From contig NZ_JAIUHR010000003.1 of the NCBI RefSeq assembly GCF_020165195.1, forward strand, positions 186,001 to 250,000: a DNA stretch of 64,000 bases. Direction: 5' to 3'. Every line of letters begins with the position of its first letter. The stretch's first letter is position 1. Below are positions 26,545 to 34,135 of the stretch, one piece after another. Position numbers and translations under genes: made by a program. Source of the DNA: Mesorhizobium sp. CA14. Its GTDB lineage: Bacteria > Pseudomonadota > Alphaproteobacteria > Rhizobiales > Rhizobiaceae. The notes under the pieces were generated by a model. It searched no databases. It worked only from the letters and a program-made list of their open reading frames with translations, and had not been told where the DNA came from.

Positions 26545-27072
26545 TCATTTCCGCTCTGACAACTGCTCGCTTTCCACCGTCACTTCCGTCAAACCACCGG
26601 TGTCGACATCAAAAATAAAGCCGCGCACGGGAACGTCTTTAGCAATCCATGGGTGCGATCTAATTTTCGTTATTTGCTCTTTCGTGTGGTTTTCAGGATC
26701 TTTATATGAGAAGAATCGCATAGGCGCCGGCGTTGCGTCGCCAGTCTGCGCGCTGAACTTTGTGTTCAAATCCTCGTCTGTAAAGCTCGTGAATCCACAG
26801 CCCGTGTGGTTGAGCAGCATAATCTCTGCTGAGCCCAGTACCCGGGTGGACACAATAAGTTCCCCCATCACATCATCTGTTACAGCCGGACCGCCAGTGC
26901 GAATTACGTCCATGTCGGCATTGTTCAAACCTAAGATTCCCACTAGGTCAGAGAGCCGCGGATCCATGCAGGTTACGATCGCAATCTTGGGCCGAGGGTG
27001 CGCCCCCAGCTTTGAGTCATACCCCTGGGCATACCGCTCATTGGCCTCTAGAGCCTTATCGATGAGACTCAT
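26545..27072 (-). CDS. Beta-class carbonic anhydrase-like protein
   Basis: 175 residues. The zinc-site pattern is clear: Cys35, Asp37 and Arg39 in VTCMDPRLSD, and His89 and Cys92 in LLNHTGCGF. This is the small (about 170-residue) group of beta-carbonic anhydrases. Known members interconvert CO2 and bicarbonate in the cytosol; relatives of this short type also act on carbonyl sulfide or carbon disulfide. It stands alone with AAGGAGAAAG-like sequence before the ATG at 27072. There is no obvious functional link to its neighbours. Codon use is less GC-rich than the chromosomal half, as expected for imported DNA. Confidence 0.9.
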   Translation of the reverse strand: MSLIDKALEANERYAQGYDSKLGAHPRPKIAIVTCMDPRLSDLVGILGLNNADMDVIRTGGPAVTDDVMGELIVSTRVLGSAEIMLLNHTGCGFTSFTDEDLNTKFSAQTGDATPAPMRFFSYKDPENHTKEQITKIRSHPWIAKDVPVRGFIFDVDTGGLTEVTVESEQLSERK

Positions 27073-27595
27073 GATCTTTCTCCTTGTTTAGCAATCCGCT
27101 TCAATTGCGGCAGTCATAGTCCGCTGGAGAGCTGCCGCTGTCGATGAGACCAAGGTGTCGGGTGGACCGACAAATTGCCGACTGAATGTCGGCCATTTCC
27201 GACCAACGGGCAGAAGCCAGGAAGCGGACATCGCCGGCCGACAACGACACATGCCGAGTCGGCAGCAACTCCTCTTTCCTGCTTTGGGCCGCTGAAGCGT
27301 ACCGGCGGGGTTTCGGTGCCTTTTCACGGCTCGTACTTCGGCGCCACGTGAAGAACGTTCGAACTCACACGTGGGAATTCGAACTCACACGTAGAACTTG
27401 AACGGTTGGCGTTCCTCTCCCTTGGCCGAGCCCATCGTGAGGACGTCTCCAACCATCCAAGCCGATCATAACGGACGCCGGCCGGCGACGTTGTGGCAAG
27501 CGTACTCGAGCGAGAATGGTGGCGGCGCTGGCCGGAAGGGCGCGACGAGGCGAAATGCTCGAAGCCATGAGGGGCACATGACAGCCCGGCTCGCT
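27073..27595. other. Gene-free stretch with a short direct repeat
   Basis: No gene is supported. Frames here resemble spurious translations common in rhizobial non-coding DNA. It contains the 15-base direct repeat listed next. Confidence 0.4.
27358..27392. repeat. Two 15-base direct repeats, 20-base period
   Basis: TTCGAACTCACACGT occurs at 27358-27372 and again at 27378-27392, separated by GGGAA. The 20-base centre-to-centre spacing (about two helical turns) is what a dimeric DNA-binding protein would use. No adjacent regulator is evident. Confidence 0.6.
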
Positions 27596-27865
27596 TCACA
27601 TGCCCAATGTCTGCCCCGCGTCCAGGTGCAGGAACGCCGCCGACGAATTGCTGCGAATGGCGTCTTCAAATGCCTCTGTCGCCTTGCCATGCGTGACGTC
27701 GACCAGAAGCGATGCCGCCTTCTCGACCTCATCGGCAGCGCGTTCAATACGGTCAAGACGCTTCGCCAGACGATCGTGCAGCATTTCCAGCCGCGCTGCC
27801 CGGTGCAGATCGGAGCGCTCTTCGCGGTGGTCGAAATCGAGGGGAGCGAACATCATCGTCGTCAT
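27596..27865 (-). CDS. Small hypothetical protein (89 aa)
   Basis: ATG 27865 with GAGGAG 10 bases upstream. The protein is charged and predicted helical: DHREERSDLHRAARLEMLHDRLAKRLDRIERAADEVEKAASLL, with a possible coiled coil in the middle third. It has no signal peptide or membrane helix. It follows the 69-residue gene at 27878-28087 by 12 bases and is probably co-transcribed. I recognise no family. Confidence 0.6.
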   Translation of the reverse strand: MTTMMFAPLDFDHREERSDLHRAARLEMLHDRLAKRLDRIERAADEVEKAASLLVDVTHGKATEAFEDAIRSNSSAAFLHLDAGQTLGM

Positions 27866-27877
27866 GGTATCGGCTCC

Positions 27878-28087
27878 TCAATGGGCGGTCGGCGGCGTTA
27901 TCTTCAGCCGCCGCCGCTTGGCTGCCTTCGCTCTCGCCTGGCCGGCTCGGATCCGGCGGCACAGTGCAAGGCTGACCGCGAGGCCGTGCTTTTCGTCGAG
28001 CATAGCCGTGGCCTGCTTCAGGGTGCGCTCGGCTCGCTGCGCGCGTTGCCTTGCAACCGCCATTTCGAGAACGACAAGTTCAAGCAT
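27878..28087 (-). CDS. Small basic hypothetical protein (69 aa)
   Basis: AAGGAAACGGG precedes the ATG at 28087. The product (MLELVVLEMAVARQRAQRAE...CRRIRAGQARAKAAKRRRLK) is Ala- and Arg-rich, helical and strongly basic at the C terminus, so it may bind nucleic acid. It forms a two-gene unit with 27596-27865. The family is unknown. Confidence 0.55.
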   Translation of the reverse strand: MLELVVLEMAVARQRAQRAERTLKQATAMLDEKHGLAVSLALCRRIRAGQARAKAAKRRRLKITPPTAH

Positions 28088-28397
28088 CGTCCCGTTTCCT
28101 TGCGGGCTGAGGTCCCTTCACGGAATCAACAAGCGAGCCCGGCATTTGTTCCTGTGGCAGCCAGGTCGCGCGTCGAGCCCCTCGATCGCCTCGCTCATCC
28201 TCACCGCGCTGGCGCTTGCGACCGTCCTGGCCGCCGGCGGCGCCGAGTGCCGTGCCGCCGGCCGCGACGACCGGAATCTACAGTTCACGAGTCATGCGAT
28301 GACGCCGAAGCAGCGCAAGGGTTCGACGCCTTGCCCATAAGCTGGCGGGCATAATTGCAAGCCCTCATTTGGAACGCTTCGTGCAACAAACGGACCA
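28088..28397. other. Short gene-free stretch
   Basis: I find no ribosome-site-backed frame or obvious structure here. Confidence 0.35.
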
Positions 28398-28628
28398 TCA
28401 ATGCTCTCCCTCGTCGGCTAGGTATTCCCTCACATTTCCGAAGTCGCGGTAAATCCCGCCGTCGGGATGCTTTTTCTCGTGCCACGAGATCGACCAATAA
28501 CCAGTGTCTTCAAGATCTTCCATAGCGCGGATCCGATCGGCATCGGCCGGAAATTGCTGCTTGAGGAGTGAGTTGACTGCGTCCACCCCGCCCAGACGAT
28601 AGGCTTCCAGGCAAATGTCGTGAAACAT
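28398..28628 (-). CDS. Small hypothetical protein (76 aa)
   Basis: ATG 28628 with GGGGGATAG upstream. The sequence MFHDICLEAYRLGGVDAVNSLL...ADADRIRAMEDLEDTGYWSISWHEKKHPDGGIYRDFGN is acidic and well formed, with a compact aromatic C-terminal half. It has no membrane or export signal. It is divergent from the gene at 28653. I do not recognise the family. Confidence 0.6.
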   Translation of the reverse strand: MFHDICLEAYRLGGVDAVNSLLKQQFPADADRIRAMEDLEDTGYWSISWHEKKHPDGGIYRDFGNVREYLADEGEH

Positions 28629-28652
28629 TGTCTATCCCCCGAAAAGACTCGC

Positions 28653-28868
28653 ATGAGCAGAATTGCGCAACTGGAGGCTGCAACGCAAGCGGGCTCTCTC
28701 GTCGGCAACTATCGCCTGCCCAACGAATGGCAATACGCGCGCCTTGGCCGTCTGCGGGGCGAGAAACGGCATGCCGCAGTGCTGGCCTTGGGCTGCGGGA
28801 TCACCGTCCGCCAGTTCGCCAAGCTGCCCCTGGATAGGCAGCAGGCGGTTCGCAGGCAGGCGGCATAG
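28653..28868 (+). CDS. Small hypothetical protein (71 aa)
   Basis: The chosen start is ATG 28653 (MSRIAQLEAATQAGSL), weakly supported by GAAAAGA; the frame extends to 28620. The middle reads VGNYRLPNEWQYARLGRLRGEKRHAAVLALGCGITVRQFAKLPL, a basic sequence with Trp and Gly-Cys-Gly. It is divergent from 28398-28628. The family is unknown. Confidence 0.5.
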   Translation: MSRIAQLEAATQAGSLVGNYRLPNEWQYARLGRLRGEKRHAAVLALGCGITVRQFAKLPLDRQQAVRRQAA

Positions 28869-28896
28869 GCCGCAACCTTTGGCCTGAGAGCTTTTC

Positions 28897-29082
28897 CTAA
28901 TTCTCCGCGTGGCTGAAGACGACAGCGCCGTTGTCCTTGCGAACTTCGACCGACACTACTCCATCGTCACCCTTTCGAGTCGGGAACATGGTGATTGCGT
29001 GATCCTTCGCCATTTTCTCAGCGTCAAAGGTCACCTTGTCGATAATGCCCCGTACTCCATACCAGATGACAGTGTAGGCCAT
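28897..29082 (-). CDS. Small hypothetical protein (61 aa)
   Basis: The start is ATG 29082, with GGGAG just upstream; a much longer frame to 29697 exists but its extra residues are nonsense-like. The product (MAYTVIWYGVRGIIDKVTFD...DHAITMFPTRKGDDGVVSVEVRK) has a compact beta-rich pattern that suggests a small folded domain. No family is recognised. Confidence 0.55.
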   Translation of the reverse strand: MAYTVIWYGVRGIIDKVTFDAEKMAKDHAITMFPTRKGDDGVVSVEVRKDNGAVVFSHAEN

Positions 29083-29704
29083 TTGTTGCTCCCACGCTTT
29101 ACGCAAGCATAGCACCAGCGTCCCGTGGGACCTACATCGGGCCACAGCGAGGCGCCAAGACGCGATCGGCGCTTCGGCGGCGCCAAGAGAGCGGCGACGA
29201 GGAATGCGCGCTGATGGCTGGTAGAAGGGCGGCCCGGCAGCCAACGTATCTTCGGGGGAGTGGTAAGCCGCCGGGCCTAGGGGACACCTAGGACGGGGAG
29301 CACCCGTCCCAGAAGCTCCAGCATGATCCCGACGGCGGCGGGCGGGAAGAATAAGAAAGCAGCCGGCCGAACTTTCAACGGTCGCCTTTATGACGAGATG
29401 CCCGTTCCATCGACGCCTTGAGAATGTGATTCCCGATCTTGGTTGCCAGCCCAATAGCCTTCGGCTCGGGGTTCGATATGGCCAGAAACAAAGAGAACAT
29501 TGGGGCGCCCCGGTCGTTGCGGAAGGCAAGACTTTCGGGAAGAGGTCCGCCAGTCGCTTCCCGACAAACTGTTCTATGGCCGCGACGTCGGCGCTTCGTT
29601 GGTGAATCTCGTCGATCTGTCCTAATAAGTCGGTCCGTTGCTCGCGACTATCCCAAGCCTTTTCCCATTCGTCCGTCCCGAGCATCCGAGTGATCAAATC
29701 GGAT

Positions 29705-29724
29705 GAGGGCCGAATCGTCTACCC
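29705..29724 (+). repeat. 20-base direct repeat, copy 1
   Basis: GAGGGCCGAATCGTCTACCC here is identical to 31398-31417. In both places it encodes RAESST in a plus-strand frame that soon stops, so both look like ends of one gene family or one mobile segment. Confidence 0.6.
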
Positions 29725-29823
29725 GGCGACTCGACCCTCATAGCCCCCAGCACTGTTCCAAGGAGTCCCAGGCCAGCAAGCTGGCGGTGAGGATATGAAC
29801 TCCGTCGCTAGGGCGATCGCGGG

Positions 29824-29866
29824 AAGCCCGTCGCCTACCCTCATTAGCTGCGATGGGCTTTTCTTT
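29824..29866 (+). terminator. Terminator-like hairpin
   Basis: AAGCCCGTCGC (29824-29834) pairs with GCGATGGGCTT (29850-29860) with one G-U pair, followed by TTCTTT. It stands after a decayed plus-strand frame with no intact gene upstream, so it is probably a relic. Confidence 0.5.
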
Positions 29867-29881
29867 GGGTAGGCTGAGAAT

Positions 29882-30064
29882 TCAGTGCCTGCGGGCCAGC
29901 GTCTGTTCCTCTTCCTGCTGATCCAGCGCCCCTAGCAATTCAGTAAAGGACTTCGGCAGCGTCAGTTCAACGCCCAAGTCCAGCTGCTTGCGCAACCTCC
30001 GACGGAAACCTTCTGAAGTGGCCAGCTGCCGAAAGATTTGGGGAGATTCGTTGAGCGTAGACAT
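29882..30064 (-). CDS. Small hypothetical protein (60 aa)
   Basis: ATG 30064, with AAGGGA about 12 bases upstream. The sequence (MSTLNESPQIFRQLATSEGFRRRLRKQLDLGVELTLPKSFTELLGAL) is charged, helical and plausible for a soluble small protein. A 24-base near-palindrome (30078-30101) lies directly upstream. It follows the DUF982 gene on the same strand. No family is recognised. Confidence 0.45.
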   Translation of the reverse strand: MSTLNESPQIFRQLATSEGFRRRLRKQLDLGVELTLPKSFTELLGALDQQEEEQTLARRH

Positions 30065-30077
30065 TGAGCAGTGGCAT

Positions 30078-30101
30078 CCCTTGGGGGCCGGCCCTCAAGG
30101 G
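30078..30101. promoter_or_regulatory. 24-base near-perfect palindrome upstream of a small gene
   Basis: CCCTTGGGGGCC followed by GGCCCTCAAGGG is an inverted repeat with one mismatch and no spacer. It lies 14-37 bases before the start at 30064, where an operator or attenuating hairpin could act. Confidence 0.4.
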
Positions 30102-30370
30102 CGGAACTCACCCGGGAGGGAATCGTTCCCCGATCGAATTGCCCTGCTATCAATCGAGCAGCATGCCTTCCTTGCGTGCCGCCGTCTCGAATGCGGCGGG
30201 GTCAGATCGAGGCAAGCCTGCAACGCCTTATTCCAGTGGCGGCCACGCTCGGGCCACTCAAGCAGGTTCTCGGCGGCTGCCTGGACGTTGTTGACCTCAT
30301 AGCGGACGCCCGTTTGGCGGGTCTTCACCGAGACCGGCGGCGAGAACCATAGCGCGCCATGCGTGCGCAT
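30095..30370 (-). CDS. DUF982-family protein
   Basis: 91 residues. ALWFSPPVSVKTRQTGVRYEVNNVQAAAENLLEWPERGRHWNKALQACLDL matches the core of DUF982, a small family very common in rhizobia and of unknown function. The ATG at 30370 follows directly after the stop of the preceding small ORF (TAGATG), so its translation is probably coupled. The C-terminal 25 residues (ARKACCSIDSRAIRSG...) diverge from the usual family end, possibly after a frameshift or truncation. Confidence 0.7.
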   Translation of the reverse strand: MRTHGALWFSPPVSVKTRQTGVRYEVNNVQAAAENLLEWPERGRHWNKALQACLDLTPPHSRRRHARKACCSIDSRAIRSGNDSLPGEFRP

Positions 30371-30532
30371 CTATTCGTGCATGTCGAAGGCGACGAACCG
30401 GCCAAGCAATATCGCCTCGTACATGATGCATTCGGTGAGTTGGCAATCGGTCTCGGTGAGATTGGGACCCTGTTCGCGGACGGCAGCGATGGTTTCTTTG
30501 ATCGAAACCGTTTCGCCAAACGCATCGGGCAC
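30371..30532 (-). CDS. Possible 53-residue protein coupled to DUF982
   Basis: A GTG at 30532 opens VPDAFGETVSIKETIAAVREQGPNLTETDCQLTECIMYEAILLG..., a well-formed acidic helical sequence. It stops directly before the DUF982 ATG. There is no clear ribosome site, and the in-frame stop just upstream lies in the tyrosine-recombinase wreck, so it may be a 5'-truncated gene. The protein-like composition makes it more than a chance frame. Confidence 0.45.
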   Translation of the reverse strand: MPDAFGETVSIKETIAAVREQGPNLTETDCQLTECIMYEAILLGRFVAFDMHE

Positions 30533-31230
30533 CCAACTGTTCGTTCAAGGATAGCCAAGTCATCAACACGATATTGAGGGAGGCATTCGCGGCGACGGGC
30601 GTCCGGCGGGATAGGCAGCCGATCATGTTGCTGGCCTTTTCCGCGAACCAGCAGTTCTCCGGCGCGCCAGTCGATATCGTCGAGTAGGATCGCCATGACC
30701 TCGAGCGCGCGCAAGCCAAGGCGGGCCATCAGCAGCATGGCGTAGTCGCGTGCATCGCGCCGCGAATTGCGAGGCCACGACTGCCTCCACCTCGTCAGGC
30801 AACAGATGACGAGGAAGTCTTGCGCCCCAGGGTTTAATGCACCCGAGGGACGCAAAGCGACAGGTGCGTAGTCGTAAGGCCCTGGGGGAACAGATATTGA
30901 AAGAAGCTGCGCAAATGCGTGGCTGGTGTCTTGTCGCGGAACGGTCGCTTGCGCGTCAGAAGGTGCTCCATGAATGCCACGACATCTCGCGCGCCAGAGC
31001 GGGCAGATCGAGCATATGGTCGCCGAAGCGATGATCGAGAAAGCATCCGCGAACCGGAGCACGTGATAGACCATGCGCGGGCTGAGGCCGCGCTGTCGCA
31101 GAAGGTAGGTTTCGAAGTTGCTCGGCAGCTCAGCGCGCTCTGCCTGCGCAGCGACCCGACCCTCACAGCCCGCAGCACCGTCGAGGGGGGTCTCCCAGTG
31201 CTGTCGAACTGGGGGTGACGATAGCGGCAT
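30533..31230 (-). pseudogene. Tyrosine recombinase (integrase) gene, multiply frameshifted
   Basis: Pieces of one integrase lie in different frames. LPSNFETYLLRQRGLSPRMV is in one; ARDVVAFMEHLLTRKRPFRDKTPATHLRSFFQYLF, from the N-terminal SAM-like domain, is in another; and RDYAMLLMARLGLRALEVMAILLDDIDWRAGELLVRGKG is from the catalytic domain with its first Arg. The C-terminal HxxR and Tyr motifs are not found. The style matches the XerC-like recombinases of rhizobial RIT-type elements, which come in threes; no other members are seen here. It is inactive. Confidence 0.75.
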
Positions 31231-31397
31231 TGATGGGAAACGCGTTTAGGAGCGCTGCATGGACAAGCTTTTTAGCGGTGCTCGCCCGACCATGGTCGGC
31301 TTGAACGTCCACCAGCCCAACTCCACCCTACAAACCCGAGTGCCTACCGTCGCGGCAAGACCGCCGGGAAAGCAATGAAAATCTGCGTGGAAAGAAA

Positions 31398-31417
31398 GAG
31401 GGCCGAATCGTCTACCC
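31398..31417 (+). repeat. 20-base direct repeat, copy 2
   Basis: Identical to 29705-29724. Here it lies inside a plus-strand frame SAYRRGKTAGKAMKICVERK that continues RAESSTPTTREGPADNDN to a stop at 31470. That frame resembles a ribosome-modulation-factor-like fragment but has no start codon. Confidence 0.6.
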
Positions 31418-31444
31418 CGACGACCCGCGAGGGCCCAGCGGACA

Positions 31445-31594
31445 ATGACAACGCCGCAGCCAGCCGCTAACCTTCCAGACGATCACGGTCGCTTCGCCCG
31501 CTTGCTCGAGGCCGAGGGCATTGCGCCGTCGGCTTTGACGCCGGACCTTGCTGTCGAGTTGGGACGCCGATTGCCGCCCACGCGAAGCAGGTAG
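31445..31594 (+). CDS. Possible 49-residue small protein
   Basis: ATG 31445 opens MTTPQPAANLPDDHGRFARL, then LEAEGIAPSALTPDLAVELG, ending in TAG. It has a good coding pattern but only a weak ribosome site (GAGGG about 14 bases upstream) and no known family. It overlaps the remnant frame that carries repeat copy 2. Confidence 0.3.
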   Translation: MTTPQPAANLPDDHGRFARLLEAEGIAPSALTPDLAVELGRRLPPTRSR

Positions 31595-31930
31595 CGATAA
31601 TTCGTAGGGGTGTCAGGTTTGTAAGTCCTGGAAGAAAGACTTTCCTCGAACGACGTGAAGTGGGGATCGAGGCAGGTAGTCTGGTTTGATATATCCGTCT
31701 CTTGTGCTCCATGTTGTTGGAGCGACAATCTTCACGTCAAATCCATATCTGTTTTCCAGCCTAGCGGCAGTTTTCGACCCTAGCACAGACGTTCGCCATC
31801 GAGTTCCAGATATCCTGATAGCAGTCATTCGACTCGATGACGGAAAGCGCTACGTCTGCGACGCCATGTTTGCCATTGTTGCATTGCCTACTGCGCGCGG
31901 GGCGCTCGCGCACCCTATCTGTCGTTCTGA
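31595..31930. other. Intergenic stretch with one doubtful minus-strand ORF
   Basis: A 71-codon minus-strand frame at 31613-31828 (MTAIRISGTRWRTSVLGSKTAARLENRYGFDVKIVAPTTW begins it) has a protein-like pattern but no ribosome site or family match. I do not promote it to a gene. Confidence 0.35.
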
Positions 31931-32329
31931 TTATCGTCCTATGAACCGGCGTTTGGCATCTTCCGTTGCCGGCATGAAGAGCGATACCGCACTTCCTTCC
32001 GGGTCGCGGAACTGGAATGTCTTGTTGCCCCAAGGCATGGTCTTGAGTTCATGCACAAGGGGAACGCTATCCTTGAGGCGCGCGTATTCGGCATCAACGT
32101 CATCGACCTGAAACTCGAGAAAAACAGTGCGGTTATCTCCTGGCTGGGCGCTGTTTTCCTGCCAGAGCGATACAGTCTCCACCGAGCCGATCGCAAGGAC
32201 TGCGCCAGGGGTGACGAGTTCGGCAAAGACCGGCGCCAGCCAGTTTGCCGTGACCCCGGTGACCATTTCGTAGAAGGCGACCATCTGTTTGATGTCGCCG
32301 GCGATGATGCGAGCGGATGCGAATTTCAT
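31931..32329 (-). CDS. VOC/glyoxalase-family protein (132 aa)
   Basis: A single VOC domain in the order expected: MKFASARIIAGDIKQMVAFY, GAVLAIGSVE, TVFLEFQVDDVDAEYARLK, PWGNKTFQFRDPEGSAVSLF. A metal-binding Glu/His set is only partly evident, so it may be a binding protein rather than a metalloenzyme. It is divergent from the WYL regulator at 32421, with 91 bases between the starts. That arrangement is typical of a regulator controlling the gene beside it. It is not closely similar to the two VOC copies at 920 and 15614. Confidence 0.82.
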   Translation of the reverse strand: MKFASARIIAGDIKQMVAFYEMVTGVTANWLAPVFAELVTPGAVLAIGSVETVSLWQENSAQPGDNRTVFLEFQVDDVDAEYARLKDSVPLVHELKTMPWGNKTFQFRDPEGSAVSLFMPATEDAKRRFIGR

Positions 32330-32420
32330 GAAAAACTCCTAGATGGCGATGCCTTTGCCGCATCTTCACAGGCTTGTCTCACATCGCTGTTGCCAGCATT
32401 ATGGCAGCAGGAGTCAGCAT

Positions 32421-33116
32421 ATGCGCAGAGCCGACCGTCTTTTTCAGCTCATCCAGATCCTGCGGCGCAGCAGCCGGCCGGTGACGGCCGCTGCTATCTC
32501 GCAGGAACTGGAGGTTTCGAAGCGCACGGTCTACCGCGACATCGCGGACCTCATGGGCCAGCGGGTGCCGATTACCGGTGAGGCCGGCTTCGGCTATATT
32601 CTCCATCCTGGGTTCGACATGCCGCCCCTCATGTTCACGCCAGACGAGATTGAAGCCATCGTTCTGGGCGCCAAATGGGTTTCCTCTCATTCGGATGCGC
32701 TCATCGCCACTGCTGCTAGCGATGTCGTTAGCAAAATCGCTGCCGTCGTTCCCGATGCACTGCGGCCGTTCATCGCCGAACCAAGCATGACCATACGGCC
32801 GGTGCAATCGCCGCCGAACGAGACCATCAATATTGCGCCTATCCGCCAGGCAATTCGCGACGGACGAAAGCTGCGTCTTCGCTATCGCTCGAAAGCCGAT
32901 GAGACGACAACGCGCACTGTGTGGCCGGTCATTCTCGGTTATTCCGAGACCAGCCGATTGCTGGTGGCCTGGTGTGAACTGCGGCAGGACCTTCGGCACT
33001 TCCGCACCGATCGCATTGTGGCGGTGGAGGTTTCAGAAGAGGCCATTTCCCTACGCGATGGTGAGTTGCGTCGGCGCTGGCAGACATTGCGAGAGAAACA
33101 ACTTCCTGTCCGCTAA
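32421..33116 (+). CDS. HTH/WYL-domain transcriptional regulator (YafY-like)
   Basis: 231 residues from ATG 32421, with CAGGAG 8 bases upstream. The N terminus MRRADRLFQLIQILRRSSRPVTAAAISQELEVSKRTVYRDI is the winged HTH of the DeoR/YafY type. The C-terminal WYL domain appears as LRLRYRSKADETTTRTVWPVILGYSETSRLLVAWCELRQDLRHFRTDRI. WYL domains often sense small ligands or nucleic acid. It is divergent from the VOC gene, which is the likely target. Confidence 0.85.
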   Translation: MRRADRLFQLIQILRRSSRPVTAAAISQELEVSKRTVYRDIADLMGQRVPITGEAGFGYILHPGFDMPPLMFTPDEIEAIVLGAKWVSSHSDALIATAASDVVSKIAAVVPDALRPFIAEPSMTIRPVQSPPNETINIAPIRQAIRDGRKLRLRYRSKADETTTRTVWPVILGYSETSRLLVAWCELRQDLRHFRTDRIVAVEVSEEAISLRDGELRRRWQTLREKQLPVR

Positions 33117-33211
33117 CACGTTTGGTGATAGCCCTAGTCCGCTTCCTAGGTCGCTTGCCTGTAACCAGACCTTCGCAAAACATCCATACTCGCCCCCCTC
33201 GAACCGCTCTG

Positions 33212-33325
33212 ATTATGCCTAACTGTCGCATCGCTGAACGCTAGCTCAACAGTGGCCAAAATCAGGCATGCAGCATAATCCGACTTACGGCATAATGCCC
33301 CTTATGCCGATTATCGGCATAATGG
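33212..33325. repeat. Cluster of GGCATAAT/ATTATGCC words ending in a palindrome
   Basis: ATTATGCC occurs at 33212, GCATAAT at 33273, GGCATAATG at 33289, and the cluster ends with a perfect 9-base-arm palindrome at 33302-33322 (TTATGCCGA, 3-base centre, TCGGCATAA). The ArdC-like coding similarity begins at about 33326, directly after it. This looks like the terminal repeat of a mobile element that removed the 5' part of ardC. Assignment to a RIT-type element is inference. Confidence 0.55.
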
Positions 33326-33605
33326 CCATGGACGAAACATCCCAAGCGCCTTGACCGGGAGTTAGGCCGCAAGCGCTTTGGCGATGAGGGCCCTGGAAGA
33401 GCTGGTGGCGGAACTTGGCGCGGCCTTTCTGTGCGCCGATCTCCAGCTTACCCCCAAGACGCGCGATGATCATGCAGCTTATGTCGCAAGCTGGCTGAAG
33501 GTCTTGAAGGACGACACGCGGGCGATATTCACCGCTGCATCACATGCCGGTCGCGCGGTGGCGTTTCTGCATGCACAGGCGAAGGCTAAGGGCTTGGCTG
33601 CGTAA
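33326..33605 (+). pseudogene. 3' fragment of an ArdC-type antirestriction gene
   Basis: Translation begins PWTKHPKRLDRELGRKRFGDEG, which matches the HWTGHxxRL...FGD region of the zincin-like C-terminal domain of ArdC. A small deletion at about 33395 then shifts the frame, and the rest (LEELVAELGAAFLCADLQL, DHAAYVASWLKVLKDDTRAIFTAASHA) continues to the stop at 33605. The N-terminal ssDNA-binding domain and the catalytic His region are missing. ArdC proteins normally shield incoming conjugative DNA from restriction, which fits the nearby transfer genes. It is inactive. Confidence 0.82.
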
Positions 33606-33885
33606 TGTCTGGTCTGCCGGGCAACGGCGCGACGGGGTCTGCTCAATCCGGCCGCGCTGCGCTGCTCTGGACCGGGTGGGCGCCATGCCAAGGTGGGTTA
33701 TCAGTTGTGTCGGTGATCTCCGAAGTTTGTTACTCGACGGCCTGAGACCTGGAACAGGTAGCTTTCGCAAGGCTCCGCCGACCTCAGCTCTTCCACCAGG
33801 GGCGCAGCAACAAGTGCAGGTCTTGCTTTCCTTCAGTCCGGTTCGAGATATTTGACGTCGGGGCCGCGGCGTAGCGCAAGCGCCG

Positions 33886-34134
33886 CTAAGTTCGCTGATC
33901 CTTTCCCCCTTCATGCCTTTCCGCATTGAACGCCTGCTTCCCCTTCGCAACCCAGAGGTCGCGCGCTTGCTCGCCTTCATGGCTCTGCAGCTTCTCGGCA
34001 ATCCAGAGCAGCGCGCCGTACATCGTGGCGCGATCGTCATTGGTGAGCTTGACAATGCCTGCTTTGACGACGAGCCCACCAAGTTCGATGAGCAGCCGTG
34101 TGCGCTTGCGACGCTCGACCTGCCAGGTGCGCAT
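33886..34134 (-). CDS. traD: Ti-type conjugal transfer protein TraD
   Basis: 82 residues, MRTWQVERRKRTRLLIELGGLVVKAGIVKL and then RATMYGALLWIAEKLQSHEGEQARDLW. This is the small TraD of Agrobacterium/Rhizobium plasmids and ICEs (about 70 residues), distinct from F-factor TraD. The ATG at 34134 follows the traC stop at 34136 with no gap, so the genes are translationally coupled. Its role is accessory to DNA processing at oriT. In Ti-type loci traG (coupling protein) follows, but here only 280 non-coding bases and the ardC fragment follow. Confidence 0.88.
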   Translation of the reverse strand: MRTWQVERRKRTRLLIELGGLVVKAGIVKLTNDDRATMYGALLWIAEKLQSHEGEQARDLWVAKGKQAFNAERHEGGKDQRT

Positions 34135-34135
34135 A

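Larger units (their letters stand above)
29083..29881. other. Long stretch without an intact gene
   Basis: I see only fragments: a plus-strand tail near 29705-29797 that starts like the RAESST tail at 31398, and a terminator-like hairpin after it. Frames of 70-85 codons on both strands lack ribosome sites and are probably chance. Confidence 0.4.

Noticed and set aside
28897..29697. 266-codon version of the small gene at 28897-29082
   Set aside because: Only the last 61 residues look like protein and have a ribosome site; the rest is chance sequence.
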